Source of the DNA: Selaginella moellendorffii
Taxonomy: Eukaryota > Streptophyta > Lycopodiopsida > Selaginellales > Selaginellaceae
DNA length: 64,000 nucleotides
NCBI RefSeq assembly: GCF_000143415.4
Contig: NW_003314310.1
Location: 552,611-616,610, forward strand
Direction: 5' to 3'
Shown: positions 46,034 through 57,772 of the stretch, piece by piece
Position numbering within the stretch: the first letter of the stretch is position 1
How the letters are laid out: every line of letters begins with the position of its first letter
Translations under genes and position numbers: made by a program
The notes under the pieces: generated by a model
Seen by the model: only the letters and a program-made list of their open reading frames with translations
Database searches by the model: none
What the model was told of the DNA's origin: nothing

Positions 46034-47290
46034 GTGGTGAGATTTAAGATTATAGAATCAAGAGCAAGTGCCAAAACTGAAAGATTCCTTTTCTATTTTT
46101 TTGCATGTGGTATGTTGTATTATTCTGATGGTTTATGTTATAATGGTAAAACAAATAATGATAATTGATTTAAAATTTTACAATTTTATTTATAAAAAAT
46201 ATAATTATATTTGAAAATGTGCATCAAAGCTTTGGTTGAAAGTGTAAAATATCATTCTAACACTTAGATTTAAAATAGTAAAGGTAACATATTCAGATTT
46301 TTTAAGAAAATTAAGTTTAAGAGTTAACTTTGACATTGCTAGTAATAAAAACTATAAAGGAAAGGATATTAAAGTTGATACTAATACAAATAACTGTCAT
46401 ATAATAAGTGATGGAGTTATATGTGGTGATGTGGTTACTATTAAAGTATCATCAAGTTTATCATTGCATCCAATTAGAGTTGTTATTTGTAATATATTAT
46501 GGATCTAGGTTATGTAATATTGTATTTTAACTGTAACACTACCAAAATATAATTATTAACCAATAAAAAAGACTTTAGTGACTATTATAAATCACATTGC
46601 AAGAAAAAATTTGAAAAAACTTCTGAATAAATACTCTATTTCGTTAAAGTGGGATTTATTCAGTAAAATGGGACTAAGTACAAATTTTCAAGTATTTGAA
46701 AATGACGTGAAATTATATGTTTTTTGTCCAGGGGCTAGACATATCTGGGGCATGGTGACTAGCGCGGTGACTTTGTGTCCAGACTGAGTCCATCTGGTTG
46801 TATAATAAATCTCATTGTTAAGGTGAACAAGCCGAATCTGAAGCTAAAGAAGAGCGATGGCATGCGCACACACACTATTTGTTTGTTCATGGAGCGTGTG
46901 GTGAGCTTTCCAAGATGAACGTCATTCCTATTAGCCAAACATATAACTTAATGGTGAGAACATTTAGATATTATTCAATGTTATCTTTTTCAAACGAATC
47001 TAATTGTGAAGGTGTAGCAAGAGGCATTGCTAGTCTGGAGAAGTCATTGAACTCATTTGACCCTTAGTGTATTTTCATGAAACTAAATAACATTCATATT
47101 ATTAAGGAATTTCTCTAGTACCTTTTTTTTACGACATAGAGGCTTGCATTTCTTTCAAAGGTGATTTAGTAAAAGGCCTGAGGGCACATGCCATTCTATT
47201 TCTCAGACCAGTATTAAGATATACTAGTGCAAAGGGAAAAAAGTATTTGGTGATCAAGTAAATGGCATGAGGGCACACGCCATTATAAGC
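46034..47290. other. AT-rich intergenic region, nothing recognised
   Basis: Probable 3' UTR of the CR-type gene for the first 100-200 bp, then AT-rich sequence. Frames of 62-69 codons at 46578 and 46879 resemble nothing I know. Short copies of a GAGGGCACA(C/T)GCCATT motif occur at about 47180 and 47270. Confidence 0.5.
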
Positions 47291-47650
47291 CTAAGCGCTA
47301 GTGGACACCTCTTTTTTGGTACTCTCAGCGGTACTATCATCTTTCTCCGGGTCAGTTTTTTTGCTTTGGATTGTTGTCTCTGACGTTACTGGGGCGTTCT
47401 CGATAGTTGTTAATGTTGCCGTTTGTTCAGAAAAATGATCACCTGGAGTATAGTACGGGGAGTTTGGAAGACTTATATATTTTACATCTTCACCTATCTC
47501 CTTCTCCGTCTCCTTTTTTGCCTCACTTACAGATTTTGTGCTTGCCATGAGAACGCTCTTCACCCTAAAATATGGAGTTCGTTGTGTTATAAAAGGAAAC
47601 CAACACACACGCTGCAAGGGAATGATGGTACATAAAGCACGTAAGCCCAC
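47291..47650 (-). CDS. Hypothetical protein, 119 codons, unknown
   Basis: An open frame starts at ATG 47650 or an internal ATG at 47548 (85 residues). The longer form begins with an uncharged stretch containing Arg, like a weak targeting peptide. The rest is acidic and Lys/Thr/Ser-rich (EAKKETEKEIGEDVKYISLP) and probably disordered. I recognise no domain and see no splice pattern. It could be a small host gene or chance in a gene-poor region. Confidence 0.25.
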   Translation of the reverse strand: MGLRALCTIIPLQRVCWFPFITQRTPYFRVKSVLMASTKSVSEAKKETEKEIGEDVKYISLPNSPYYTPGDHFSEQTATLTTIENAPVTSETTIQSKKTDPEKDDSTAESTKKEVSTSA

Positions 47651-47899
47651 AATATGGGTTTATGTGCCATTAATATGGGCCACACGCCATATTATTAGAT
47701 TTATGCACGTGTGATTGGTAAATGCATATGTCACATCATCTTTGTTTTACCTCACACACTATATCAGGCCTAATGATGTAGCAAAGCTGAAAGATGTAGC
47801 AAAGCTGTTAGTTGCTGGCAGAGTAACTACTTGGATAGAAGGAGGACCAAGTTGAAAATGGTGCAGAGGTTTTATGAAAAGACAGCTAGAGATCAGTAG

Positions 47900-49330
47900 C
47901 AAAGTCACTGAGGCCTTGGAGCTACAACGAGCAAAGTCATTGAATCAAGTAGTTGTGGCATAATTCTACAAAAACTTGGAAGCAACTTACACTGGAAACA
48001 ACTATAGGCAGATTACATTTGGAATGCTGACGAAACTAGCATTTGGGCTAATCATTCTAGAAGTGTCAAAGTGTTGGCTGCTTGAGGTGCAAGATCCTTT
48101 TACCGAATTGTCCCAAACAACACAAAGCACATGACTGTTCTAGTGGCCATAAATGCAGTAGGTGGACAAATGCTTGGCAGCGGAGGATGCAAAATTGGAT
48201 TGCAGATTGTGAAGTTAGAGCTGCATTTGCCATCAGCAAGAAAGCCTAGATGACAGACAACTTGTGGCCATAGTGGCTTGAACACTTTGTGAAATCAATA
48301 CCTAGTGGATGCTTGCCTACAAACTGCCATGCTCTCATTGTTGATGGCCATGGATCCCATGTCACAAAGGCTGCACTTGACACAACGAGAATGTTAGGTG
48401 TGGATGTGATTCTTCTTCCAACACATACTTCTCATTGCATGCAGCTGTTAGACATTGCATGTTTTGGGCCATACAAGTGTTACTTCAAGCAGTGCATGGA
48501 TGAACACACTTTTGGACATCTAGGACATGAAGTCAATTGAATGCTATAAACACTCACTTTGGTCTAAGTACACTCCATGCAGTATCTCTCAACTACTTTG
48601 AAGCAGACTTCGAAAACACTTTGGAGCTAGGAGACCAAGAGATTGGCAGCCACCTCAATCATGAACTAGAACTTGAGTAGGATCTAGTGCAGCCTGAGCA
48701 GCATGAGGATCTAGTGCAGGTTGATAGCATCTAGTGCAGCCTGAGCAACAAGCAAGTAGTGATTGTGACCAGCTTGAGCATCCAGAGCTTCTTAGACAAC
48801 TTGAGCAGCTAGGTAAAAAGCATTTCTCAATTCTCATTCACTTATAACTTTGTTTCCTAGGAGCTTTGCTAGAGCATTGAGCTGAGCAATGTGAGCAACA
48901 CATGGATGTGCCTGGATGGCAATCAGAAAACAACAAGGTGGCATACTTGCATGCAAAATTATTTTCAGGGGTGCAAAGTCATCCTTGATTTGGACTGGTG
49001 TTGCAAGTTAGTGTTGGAATTGTTTTAACAAGTCTAGAATTCACTAGTGTTGTTGAGGCAATTGCCACTGCAAAAGAAGCATATGAGAAGCAAAAAAAAT
49101 TGGAAGCAATTGAAGGGCTACAAGGAAAAAGGAAAGAGAAGAAGCAGCAATAAAAAAGAAAGAAGCAGCAGTCATCAAGAAAAAGGAGAGGGAAGAACAG
49201 CCATAAAAGCTAAATTCGTAGAGAAGAAAAAATTGGAAGCTTTGAAAAAAAAAGGGAGAAAGAAGAGGAAGTAATAAGAAAAAAAAAGAATGAAGTCTTG
49301 GAATCTCTACTACCAAGCAAACACCAAAAA
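47900..49330 (+). pseudogene. pogo/Tigger-like transposase remnant (DDE_1 family)
   Basis: Core text is recognisable in partly broken frames: NADETSIWANHS (first catalytic Asp, about 48028), VPNNTKHMTVLVAINAVGG (about 48108), then an open 83-codon frame (48289-48540) with LIVDGHGSHVTKAAL (second Asp) and LPTHTSHCMQLLDIACFGP (third). A Lys/Glu-rich tail resembling the C-terminus of Tigger-type proteins lies at 49020-49280. The N-terminal CENP-B/HTH DNA-binding part is not visible and stops interrupt the frame (for example at about 48086 and 48248). Such transposases move DNA elements by cut and paste. No terminal inverted repeats were found. Confidence 0.75.
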
Positions 49331-50157
49331 CAAAGGTAACAACTTTGCTTGTTTTCACTCTAATATCTCTAGGGTTTCTTGTAGTTACTTGGAGAATGTC
49401 ATTGTCCCATGCCGCCCTTGCTCCTTCTCATGGCAACAAATGGAAAATGTTAGGGCCATCGATGGATAAAATATTAGGCCATAATAAACGGATAGATATT
49501 GGGCCATAAATGGACGGACTTGATAAGTTTAGACTTTTTGGTAATGAGCGGCTTTTAAGATTTTGTGAGTAGTTTTTTCTAAAAATTATTTTATAACCAG
49601 TAAATCATATAGACTTTTTATTATAATTTTATGTACAAAAATTATATTTAAATAAATGAATTCGTACATTATTTTATTAACCCTGTTGGAAATTAGGCCC
49701 ATTACCCTACTATATACACAAGTTTTTTCTCAGAGGAAGGAAAGAGAAGCAAAGATGAAATAAGACCAACCTCTAGACAGCCCAAACCACACAATACATC
49801 CCTCCCTCAAACAAGAAAAAATAAAAATCCCCAAAGCAAGCACAGAATTTTACTTCTACATGATCAGGACAGCACCAAAATCAAACAATGCAATGAAGAA
49901 TCACCCATTCCTTGGTGGCCCAACTCAATGCCACAGTGTAGGCTGGGAGGAGTAGCGCTGCTGCCCACAAATTCTCCCACACTTGATTAACTCACTCGCC
50001 ATAGCTCTTGCTCACCCTCGCTCCAAAGCTTTGCTTGCGATCTCTTCTTTGCTTGCCCTTTGCTTTACTGTGGCGTGTTTCCAAACACTTCACCAAAAAA
50101 TAGGACCCCTCACACTGGATTGTCTATTCCTTGTTCTCTTTGTTTTTTTTCTCATCC
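49331..50157. other. Intergenic, nothing recognised
   Basis: No gene seen. A GGGCCAT(A/C)ATGGA-like phrase recurs three times at 49450-49520. Confidence 0.4.
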
Positions 50158-50489
50158 TGTAACACATGTGATCATGAGATGATATTTAAATATATTGTCA
50201 CCATGGATCTTTGGAACCTTAGGGGATAAATGGGGATAAAATACCCACTAAGGGCTCTCTCACTAAGCAATTGCCCATTTTCTAATTAGTTAAGGGGAGA
50301 GATAAAGTGCACTACATGTGGTATTGGAACAAATGGCACGGGTTCAATTTTTATTGATTAGTGGCTATTTAAAAATATAATATGCCCTTGAGCAAGGTAT
50401 ATTGCTACTCCTAAATTTGAAATCATATGTTTTGGGCATCCATACGTACATCCTTTGTTGGACTCCACCAACGAAAGTATCCACATAAT
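50158..50489 (+). mobile_element. TRIM2 copy, plus strand, truncated and interrupted
   Basis: LTR 50158-50316 (159 bp, TGTAACACATG ... GTGCACTACA), primer site TGGTATTGGAAC at 50319, then about 165 bp of interior. A second TRIM2 then inserts in the opposite orientation at 50490. Interior sequence may resume at 51103, but no plus-strand 3' LTR is found. Confidence 0.75.
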
Positions 50490-51097
50490 TGTAGTGCACC
50501 TTATCTCTCTCCCCTTAAGCTCCTAAGGTTCCAAGGTGACAGTATATCTAAATCTCATCCCATGATCACATGCGCTACACTCACCCCCCCTTCAGAGACT
50601 ATTGACTATTGACTAATAACCCCTATTGAGCCAAGGGGAATCAACACCTCCATTTCCGCACTGAATCTACCAATCTTTCCATTGTATAGACCAGCTATTC
50701 CATGTGAGGCAACTAATCATCCACCCGCTAGTCATCCACCCGTACCGTAGTCCCACAGTGGATACCTTCGTCCGTGGATACTCCACAGAAGAGGAAGGAC
50801 GTACGCATGGATGCCCAATATATACGAATTTTCAAATTTAGGGGTAGGAATATACCTTGCTCAAGGGTATATTATATTTTTAAGTAGCCACTAATCAATG
50901 GGAATCGAACCCGTGCCATTTGCTTCGATACCAATTGTAGCGCACCTTATCTCTCTCCCCTTAAGCCAACTGGAAAAGGGGAAATTGTTTGATGAGAGAG
51001 CCCTTAATGGCTATTTTATCCCCATTTATCCCCCAAAGTTCCAAGGATCCACAGTGACAGTATATCCAAATTTCATCCCATGATCACATGCGCTACA
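50490..51097 (-). mobile_element. TRIM2: complete miniature LTR retroelement, minus strand
   Basis: The 5' LTR is 50936-51097 (162 bp) and the 3' LTR is 50490-50579 (90 bp after an internal deletion of about 72 bp). Target duplication ATAAT is perfect (50485-50489, 51098-51102). On the minus strand, primer site TTGGTATCGAAGC follows the 5' LTR and a purine tract AGGGGGGGTGAG precedes the 3' LTR. The interior is about 356 bp with no coding potential. A B-box-like CGGGTTCGATTCCC lies just past the primer site (about 50906-50919). Confidence 0.87.
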
Positions 51098-51102
51098 ATA
51101 AT

Positions 51103-51792
51103 AGAGGTCAATAGTCAATGAGGACAAAGATAAATAAAGTAATAGACAAAATAAACAAGTAATAGTGGTCGTATAGACAAGGCAAATTAAAAAGGAAAAA
51201 TTTATAACTTACAAATGTGTGAATGCTATTTAGTGGCAAAGTTGAAGCCAAAGCCAACCTTTGATGCAGCCAGAACAATCAAAGAGTTTGCAATTCCTAT
51301 TCTTCTGTGAGAGAGAACAAGCCCAAGCTGAGTTGTTGAAGCCATAGCTTATAAACCCCATCCACCTCTCATGACCCAAACATCATTTTATTCCCCAAAA
51401 CTTTGTGGGGCATGATGCAGGATCTAAACAATAACCACAGCCATCACAACTTAGTTTTTTTGAAATGTTCAGCACCTTTAACATACACTAAGTTATAGTT
51501 AAAACACTCATGTTCAGTCAAGAGAACATCCACCTCTTATGGCCCAAACATCATTTTAGTCCCCAAAATTTTGTGGGGCATGATGCAGGAGCTAAGCAAT
51601 AACCACAGCCACCACAACTTAGATTTTTTGAAATGTCCAGCACCTTTAACACACACTAAGTTATAGTTAAAACACTCATGTTCGGTCAAGAGAATGTCTT
51701 TGATTGTGGAGTTCATCAAACATAGCTAAGCTCACCAAACCTCTTGAAATGGCATGAAATTTGCTAGCCACCCAGCATTTGTTGAGCAATTG

Positions 51793-51828
<36 letters not shown>

Positions 51829-51834
51829 GCTTAT
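51103..51834. repeat. Non-coding stretch with a 168-bp tandem duplication and (TA)n
   Basis: 51359-51526 is repeated at 51527-51695 with a few changes (both begin CATCCACCTCT and end GGTCAAGAGAA or AGTCAAGAGAA). No gene recognised. A (TA)n run at 51796-51826, followed by AATGCTTAT, abuts element B and recurs after it. Confidence 0.7.
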
Positions 51835-54800
51835 TGTGAGGGCCAAGTGTACGGCTACGATGCTGTATACTAATATTAATGTAATGGGATTTTGGTAGCT
51901 ATTGGATTAGTTTCAATCTGGACCACTTGCTCTTGTATATAAGATAGGGTTTTTGGGCTAATTGATATGCACATTTTTTATATTCCCTTTCCATATTCCA
52001 AGCACTCACATTAGTGGAGGTGAGGGGCACCTTTGAATGTCCCTAAGGAGTGTTTGGATTTGGGATTTTGGTTTAAATCTAACTTTTACATCGTCTAGAT
52101 CTAATTTTTTCCATTTCCTTTCTTTTGTTCTTTCCTTTCAGAATTGCATTGTCTAGATCTACCATTTCCTTCTAGCTTTTTGTCATTTCTCTTCTTTTGC
52201 TATTTGTTTTTTGTTCATCTTTATAGCAGATTAGCAATCTCCTCCTTTGACTCTGGAGCAGCAGTTGGTGCAATTGTTTGATGCTATGCACTTGCAATTG
52301 AACAACCAAACTCAGTTGATAGTGGTGTTCACAGCACATGGTACAACTCCTCCTGCCCTTGGTGCCAATCATCACGTTCGGCCAGAGTTCTTTCACAGGA
52401 ATCCTAGGGATGATGTGTACCATTGGTTCGATCACTTCATGGTGATTGCCACATATCATTCTTGGGATGATGCTCGACGTTTGCATGAGTTTTCCATGTG
52501 TCTCCAAGGGATGGTGTTGTAGTGGTACAATGGTTTGAGCGTAGCCACTCGTGGGGATTGGAGTGTTCTGCCAGACATCTTTAAACATGCCTTCAGACAT
52601 GCCGACGACTGTGACAATGCCTTCTAACAATTGCATCGTCTTCACCAAGGGCTATCTGAGTTGGTGATGCAATTTAGCATACGTTTCTAAGGTCTTTTGC
52701 TTTGTGCAGAGCCAAATATGTCGGAGTGGATCAAGCTCGGAATGTTGTGGCCAGCACTTTGTCAAGATTTTGTCAGACTTGTGCATGCTACTTGCTCCTG
52801 CCACCCTTGAGGATGCTCTTTGCTTGGCACAATGTTATGAGACGTCGCCTCTTCCACTTCTGACTGCACGTTTTTCAACTCCATTTCTTATGGGTGATGG
52901 TCATGTTCTAATGGAGGTTGATGCTACTGCTGCTCAAGTCCAAGGACAAGGGCAAGGACATGGTCGTGGCCGTGATGTTTGCTGCTGGGCGTATGATGAA
53001 GTTAGTCATACTTATCAGCGTTGGTTGTGTTTTCTAAATTGGTGACCTCCATTTCCTAGGTAGAGACCTTGGCGTCAGCAACGTCCCGTTGGTGCTACTG
53101 CAATGGAAGGTCTGGACACCGAGATGCATCCGGGAAATGAGGAGTCGCATGAGTAATAGAGGGATCTTGCGCGAATAAGTCAGTGACCCCTCCATCTTTC
53201 TTTCAAAAGTATCATCAAAGTGTTCACTTGACACTAGTTCATCTAGTGTTTACTTTCCAAGCTCATTTTTATAACAAGAAGTCTCCTATTATTCTCTCTG
53301 TGTTGGTTGATATAGGTTCAAGTTTATCTTTTATTGCTCGACTTATTGCCACATGTTGCTGTTTACACTTCCGTCGTGTGGCAGAACCCGTTTTCATTCT
53401 TTATGGCAATAACGGTACACATGCATGTGCACGGGATGAGGCCGACCTAGTTGTGCGTGTGGGCAATCTCAAGCTTGGGTTGCAGTCATTGCAGGTGGTG
53501 CTGAGTCAAGCTTTTGATCTCATTCTTAGTATAGATTGGTTGCAGTGCAATCATGCCAAGTGTGACTTTGAGGCTTTTCCCCTTTGTTTCATATTTCTTT
53601 ATGTTTCATCTATTCCTCTCACTTCCATACAACTTCGTCCCTTTACTTCTACCTCTGCTACCATTACTTTTGTTTCCCCTCTATTTCCTCCTATGTTTCT
53701 GTCTTGCTCTACTTTTCCCTTTTCCGATCCCTCTGACAATCCTTGTGTTGCAGGGGTTGACCGGATCATGAAGGAGTATTTTGATCTCTTTGAATTTAAC
53801 CTATCATCTGGGGCCAAGATTGCCACACATCATCTGATTCCAACTGGGGATGCTCGTCCAATCAAGGTTCCTGTTTGTCGTCGGTCACCCAAGGAGATCA
53901 AGATTTTATGTACAAATGTCAAGGAGATCCTGGAGAAGGGTGTTATTCGGAAGTCGTAGAGTCTTTGGGCATGTGAACCTCATTTTGTGATGAAGCCTAA
54001 TGAAAGTATTTGTTTTTGCATCAACTATCATCTGTTAAACAAAGTGACGATCCCAGATGTGTACCCTCTTCTTCACACTGCTAATCTCTTGGATTGTCTA
54101 GGGTGAAGTCGTTGGTTCACCAACCTAGATCTTGGTTCTGGATATTAGCAAGTACTGATAGCTGAAGAAGATATTCCTAAGACTACTTTTTGTACACCAT
54201 TTGGTTTGTATGAGTTCTTAGTAATGCCGTTTGGTTTGAACAATGCTTTAGCAACTTTCTAGCGGATGATGGACAAGGTTCTTTGCAATATGCTAGAGAT
54301 GACTGCTGAGTTCATTGATGATGTCTTGATCCACTCATAGGGGACGTGGGAGGAGCACATTCGTGATGTTTATAAAGTGTTGGATCGGCTACGCAGTGTT
54401 GGTTTAAAGCTGATGCGGTCAAAGTGCATGTTTGGGTCTAAGGACACAACTTATCTTGGGTACCGTATTTCTCATGAGGGTTTGCAAATTGATCTTGACA
54501 AACTTGTGGCTGTTCTAAAGTTCTCTACTCCGAAGTGTGTGAATGATGTGCAACGCTTCTTGGGCAAGGTGCAGTATCTCAATCGTTTTGTGGATCATCT
54601 TTCTGATTGCACTGCACCATTGCAAGCATTGCTGAAGTCATCAATGTCATCTTTCATGTTGTCTCCGGATTGTGAGTGGGCATTCCTGGATCTCAAAGAG
54701 CTATTAACGACTCTTCCAATTTTGGCATATCCTGACTACACTTGACCTTTTATTTTGCATGTGAATGCTTCTGATATTGGTCTTGGAGGTGTGTTGATGC

Positions 54801-55517
54801 CAGAGAGCTCAAGTATGTCTGGTTAACGCCATCCCATTGTGTATATAAGCCATACATTACAACCAATGGAGATGAACTACTCCATGACAGAGGAGTGTTT
54901 AGCAGCAATCTGGAGTTTCGAGAAACTTCATGCATATTTGTATGGTTCTCAGACATTACTTGAAGGTGACTATGCTGCTGTTACTTCATTATTGAAGTGG
55001 AAGAACCTGGTTGGTCGTACTGCTTGATAGGCTTTGAAGCTTCAAATATATAATTTTGATGTTATTCATTGCCCAGGGAGTTCTATGGCTAATACTGATG
55101 CCCTTTCTCGAGCTCCTCTTCCTTCTCCACTCTTTTCTCATGTTTCTGATGAGCTTGTTGTTCCAGCATCTGTGGATTTTTTAAACAAGGATTCTGTGCC
55201 ATCGGTGGTTGCTGTACTTAATGTTCAGTGTCCACAAAGCGTAGAGCAAGATCTACCTTCTCTTGATGAGGTTTGTGAGGCTTAAAAAATTGAGCCATGG
55301 ATTCGAAGGCTTCGAGATGGGTTTGAGAATTCTATATCACTTGCTGATGACTTGCCTTTCCGGCATTTACATTCTCAATATCGCCTTAAAGACGGCCTTC
55401 TTTATTTTGTGGGGGCAAATCCTGATGATCATTTACGGCTGATGGTGCCTTCCGCCTTTATTCCACGGTTTCTCCATGCCTACCATGATTCTCCTATTCT
55501 AGGTGGTCATATGGGAC

Positions 55518-56110
55518 TGTAAACAATCAAAGGGAATGACTTGAAAGACGATCCATAAGGTACAAATATAAAGGGAAAGGGCCCATAAACAAAAGTACAC
55601 CCCATTTTCCAATCGATTAAGGGTCTTGGGATATTTGGGGTTAAACATTTTTGGGTTTGAATAGTATTGGGCTGGGTGACCTCCCAGGAAGTCCAAATTC
55701 ACAAGCTTACATTTGGTATCAGAGAGGTCTCGAGTCCAACTCTGTTAGTTGGTTAGGGGAATCACACCACATGTTGATTGACATCTGGCATGTCCAGTTT
55801 GCTCCCGCTGGGCTCGACCCGAGGGGTAGGGTGTCAAGAGAGTGGGGCTCTCAGGAGAGCTGTGGCTCTCAGCTTCCGTTAACGAAGGCGTCAACTTGCA
55901 GGGAAGTATGGTGGATTATAAGCAACCTAAGGGAACAACTCGAGAGATGATCCATAGAATTCAAATATAAAGGGAAGGGGCCTATGAACAAGAGTGCACC
56001 TCTTTTTCCAATCGGTTAAAGGTCTTCAGATATTTGGGGTTAAGCGTCCTTGGGTTTGAATAGTACTGGGCTGGGTGACCTCCCGAGAAGTCCAAATTCA
56101 GGAGCTTATA
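55518..56110 (+). mobile_element. TRIM3: miniature LTR retroelement inside element B
   Basis: Two 194-bp LTRs (55518-55711 and 55917-56110) flank about 205 bp of interior. Target duplication GGGAC is perfect (55513-55517, 56111-56115), and element A shows the empty site at about 40913. Primer site TGGTATCAGAGAGG follows the 5' LTR by two bases. No coding sequence. The LTRs have diverged visibly (the 3' LTR starts TATAAG in place of TGTAAA), so it is older than TRIM1. Confidence 0.88.
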
Positions 56111-56125
56111 GGGACATCATCGTGT

Positions 56126-56252
56126 AACCAAGAAGCTACACAGGTCTTTCTATTGACTAGAGATGCGACATAATATTATCTGGTATGTGTAACCAAGAAG
56201 CTGCACAGGTCTTTCTGTTGACTAGAGATGCGACATAATATTATCTGGTATG
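56126..56252 (+). repeat. Roughly 61-bp tandem duplication in element B integrase
   Basis: The stretch from GTAACCAAGAAGCT to ATTATCTGGTATGT occurs twice in a row with two differences. It is absent from element A and directly follows TRIM3. Confidence 0.8.
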
Positions 56253-57312
56253 TGTGTAGCTGCATTTGGTGCCAAACTCGTAATACTCCCCCTCGTGCTG
56301 CGAAAGGACGGTTGGAGTCCATAGTAGTTTCCCGTCCATTTGAGTTGGTGGCATTTGATCTTATGGGACCTTTTCCACAGTCGACTGCTGGCAATGAGTA
56401 TGTTATTATTGCTTCTGACTACTTAACTCATTGGGTGGAAGTTGGTGCTTTTGCTAGCGCCTTTGCAACTGCTGTTGGATACTTCCTCCTCAATCGAGTT
56501 GTGTTCTAGCATTTTTGTCTAGAGTAGATTTTTTTCAGATAATAGTCCCGCATTTATGGCTGAGGCATTTCATGTTTTGATGTCTCGGTTGGGGATATGC
56601 CACACTTTCACGAGTGCTTATCATCCACAATCAGACGGTTTAGTGGAACGGTTAGTTTGGACATTCAAAGGGATGATTGCAAAGTATGTGAACTTTCAAC
56701 ATTTGGATTGGGACGGTTATTTGCCGTCTTTTCGGTATGCATATGTCACAGGGGTGTAGAGTTCTGTTAGTGCTTCACTATATAAAATCCTATATGGTCA
56801 TGATCCAATATTATCAATGGAGCTGGGTTTACCTTCGCGATTGCCACGAGCTGCCGATGCTAAATTGTGGGATCAGTATTTGATAAGCATTCTTCCACTT
56901 GTCCGAGTAGAGTCTGCCGAACACTTATGCTGCGGTCAAGTGGGACAACAACGGCGCTACAACTCCCATCATCATCCACTTGCGGAGTATAAAGTGGATG
57001 ATTTGGTGTTAGTCCGTTTTCCCATCTCATGGTACATGGTTTATCTAAGGGGCTCCTTGTGCAGTGGAAAAGACCGTATCGAGTGTTGCGGCAAGTTGGA
57101 CCACAAATTTATGAGGTTCGGCATGATGTCCAGTAGGCTAATCTTCCAAAGATTGTGCATTTGCAACGGTTGAAACGCTTCATACAAAGGGATCAGGAGC
57201 AATTAATACCACCTATAGATTCGCCGATGCCTCCTCCTTATGTTTTTCCAGATCCCGGCCCATCTACAAAAGAACCCTGATGGTCTTTCATTATTCCGAG
57301 GGGAGGGGATGA

Positions 57313-57474
57313 TGTGAGGGCCAATTGTATGACTACAATGCCATATACTAATATTAGTATAGTGGGATTTTTGTAGCCATTGGATTGGTTTCAATCTGGA
57401 CCACTCACTCCTGTATATAACTGTATATAAGCTAGGGTTTTTGGGCTAATTGACATGCACATTTTCTGTAACTC
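57313..57474 (+). repeat. 3' LTR of element B (3' end lost)
   Basis: Matches the A-family LTR from TGTGAGGGCC to CATTTTCTGTA, then runs into CTCTCTCTATATATA. A 10-bp duplication of CTGTATATAA lies at its TATA box. Confidence 0.75.
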
Positions 57475-57772
57475 TCTCTCTATATATATATATAATGCTT
57501 ATGTAATATGTTAATTATAGTATTATAGTATACATAATGTAATTTATGACATAATTTGATCCATTTATTCTTGTATATAAGGTTTAATATATTTATATAC
57601 TATATATATATTATATACCCCAATATTTATATTTATATTTATTTTATATATATATATATTTATATACCCCAATTAATATATTTATTCTAATATCCTGAAC
57701 ACTCATAATAATAAACATTATTTTAAATAATATTTTCTAACAAAATTAAATTATTATTTTTATATCAGGCTT
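57475..57772. other. AT-rich spacer with TA microsatellites
   Basis: Almost only A and T, with several (TA)n runs. No gene. Confidence 0.6.

Larger units (their letters stand above)
52229..57280 (+). pseudogene. gag-pol of element B, multiply interrupted
   Basis: The gag start codon is lost (ATA in place of ATG). Gag text such as LEQQLVQLFDAM and a damaged zinc knuckle (CCWAYDEVSH, last Cys changed to Trp) remain. The protease site DTGSS reads VDIGSS, losing a key Thr. RT keeps MPFGLNNA and FIDD (about 54315). RNase H (54740-55080) and integrase (56190-56760: VAFDLMGPFP, AYHPQSDGLVER) are split by stops and by TRIM3, which lands in the integrase zinc region. It cannot be functional. Confidence 0.85.
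51835..57474 (+). mobile_element. Element B: second copy of gypsy family A, heavily decayed
   Basis: 5' LTR 51835-52010 (TGTGAG ... CTCACA) and 3' LTR starting at 57313 after the tract GGGGAGGGGATGA. The end of the 3' LTR is lost at about 57474 in a CT/TA-rich stretch. Gag and pol follow the same order as in element A but with many more stops, and differences from A are dominated by C-to-T and G-to-A changes. It contains TRIM3 (55518-56110) and a short tandem duplication at about 56126-56250. Both flanks carry (TA)n followed by AATGCTTAT. Confidence 0.86.

Noticed and set aside
46578-47067. Small ORFs downstream of the CR-type gene as extra exons of it
   Set aside because: No splice sites join them in frame and the gene already ends at 46031 after a well-formed intron.
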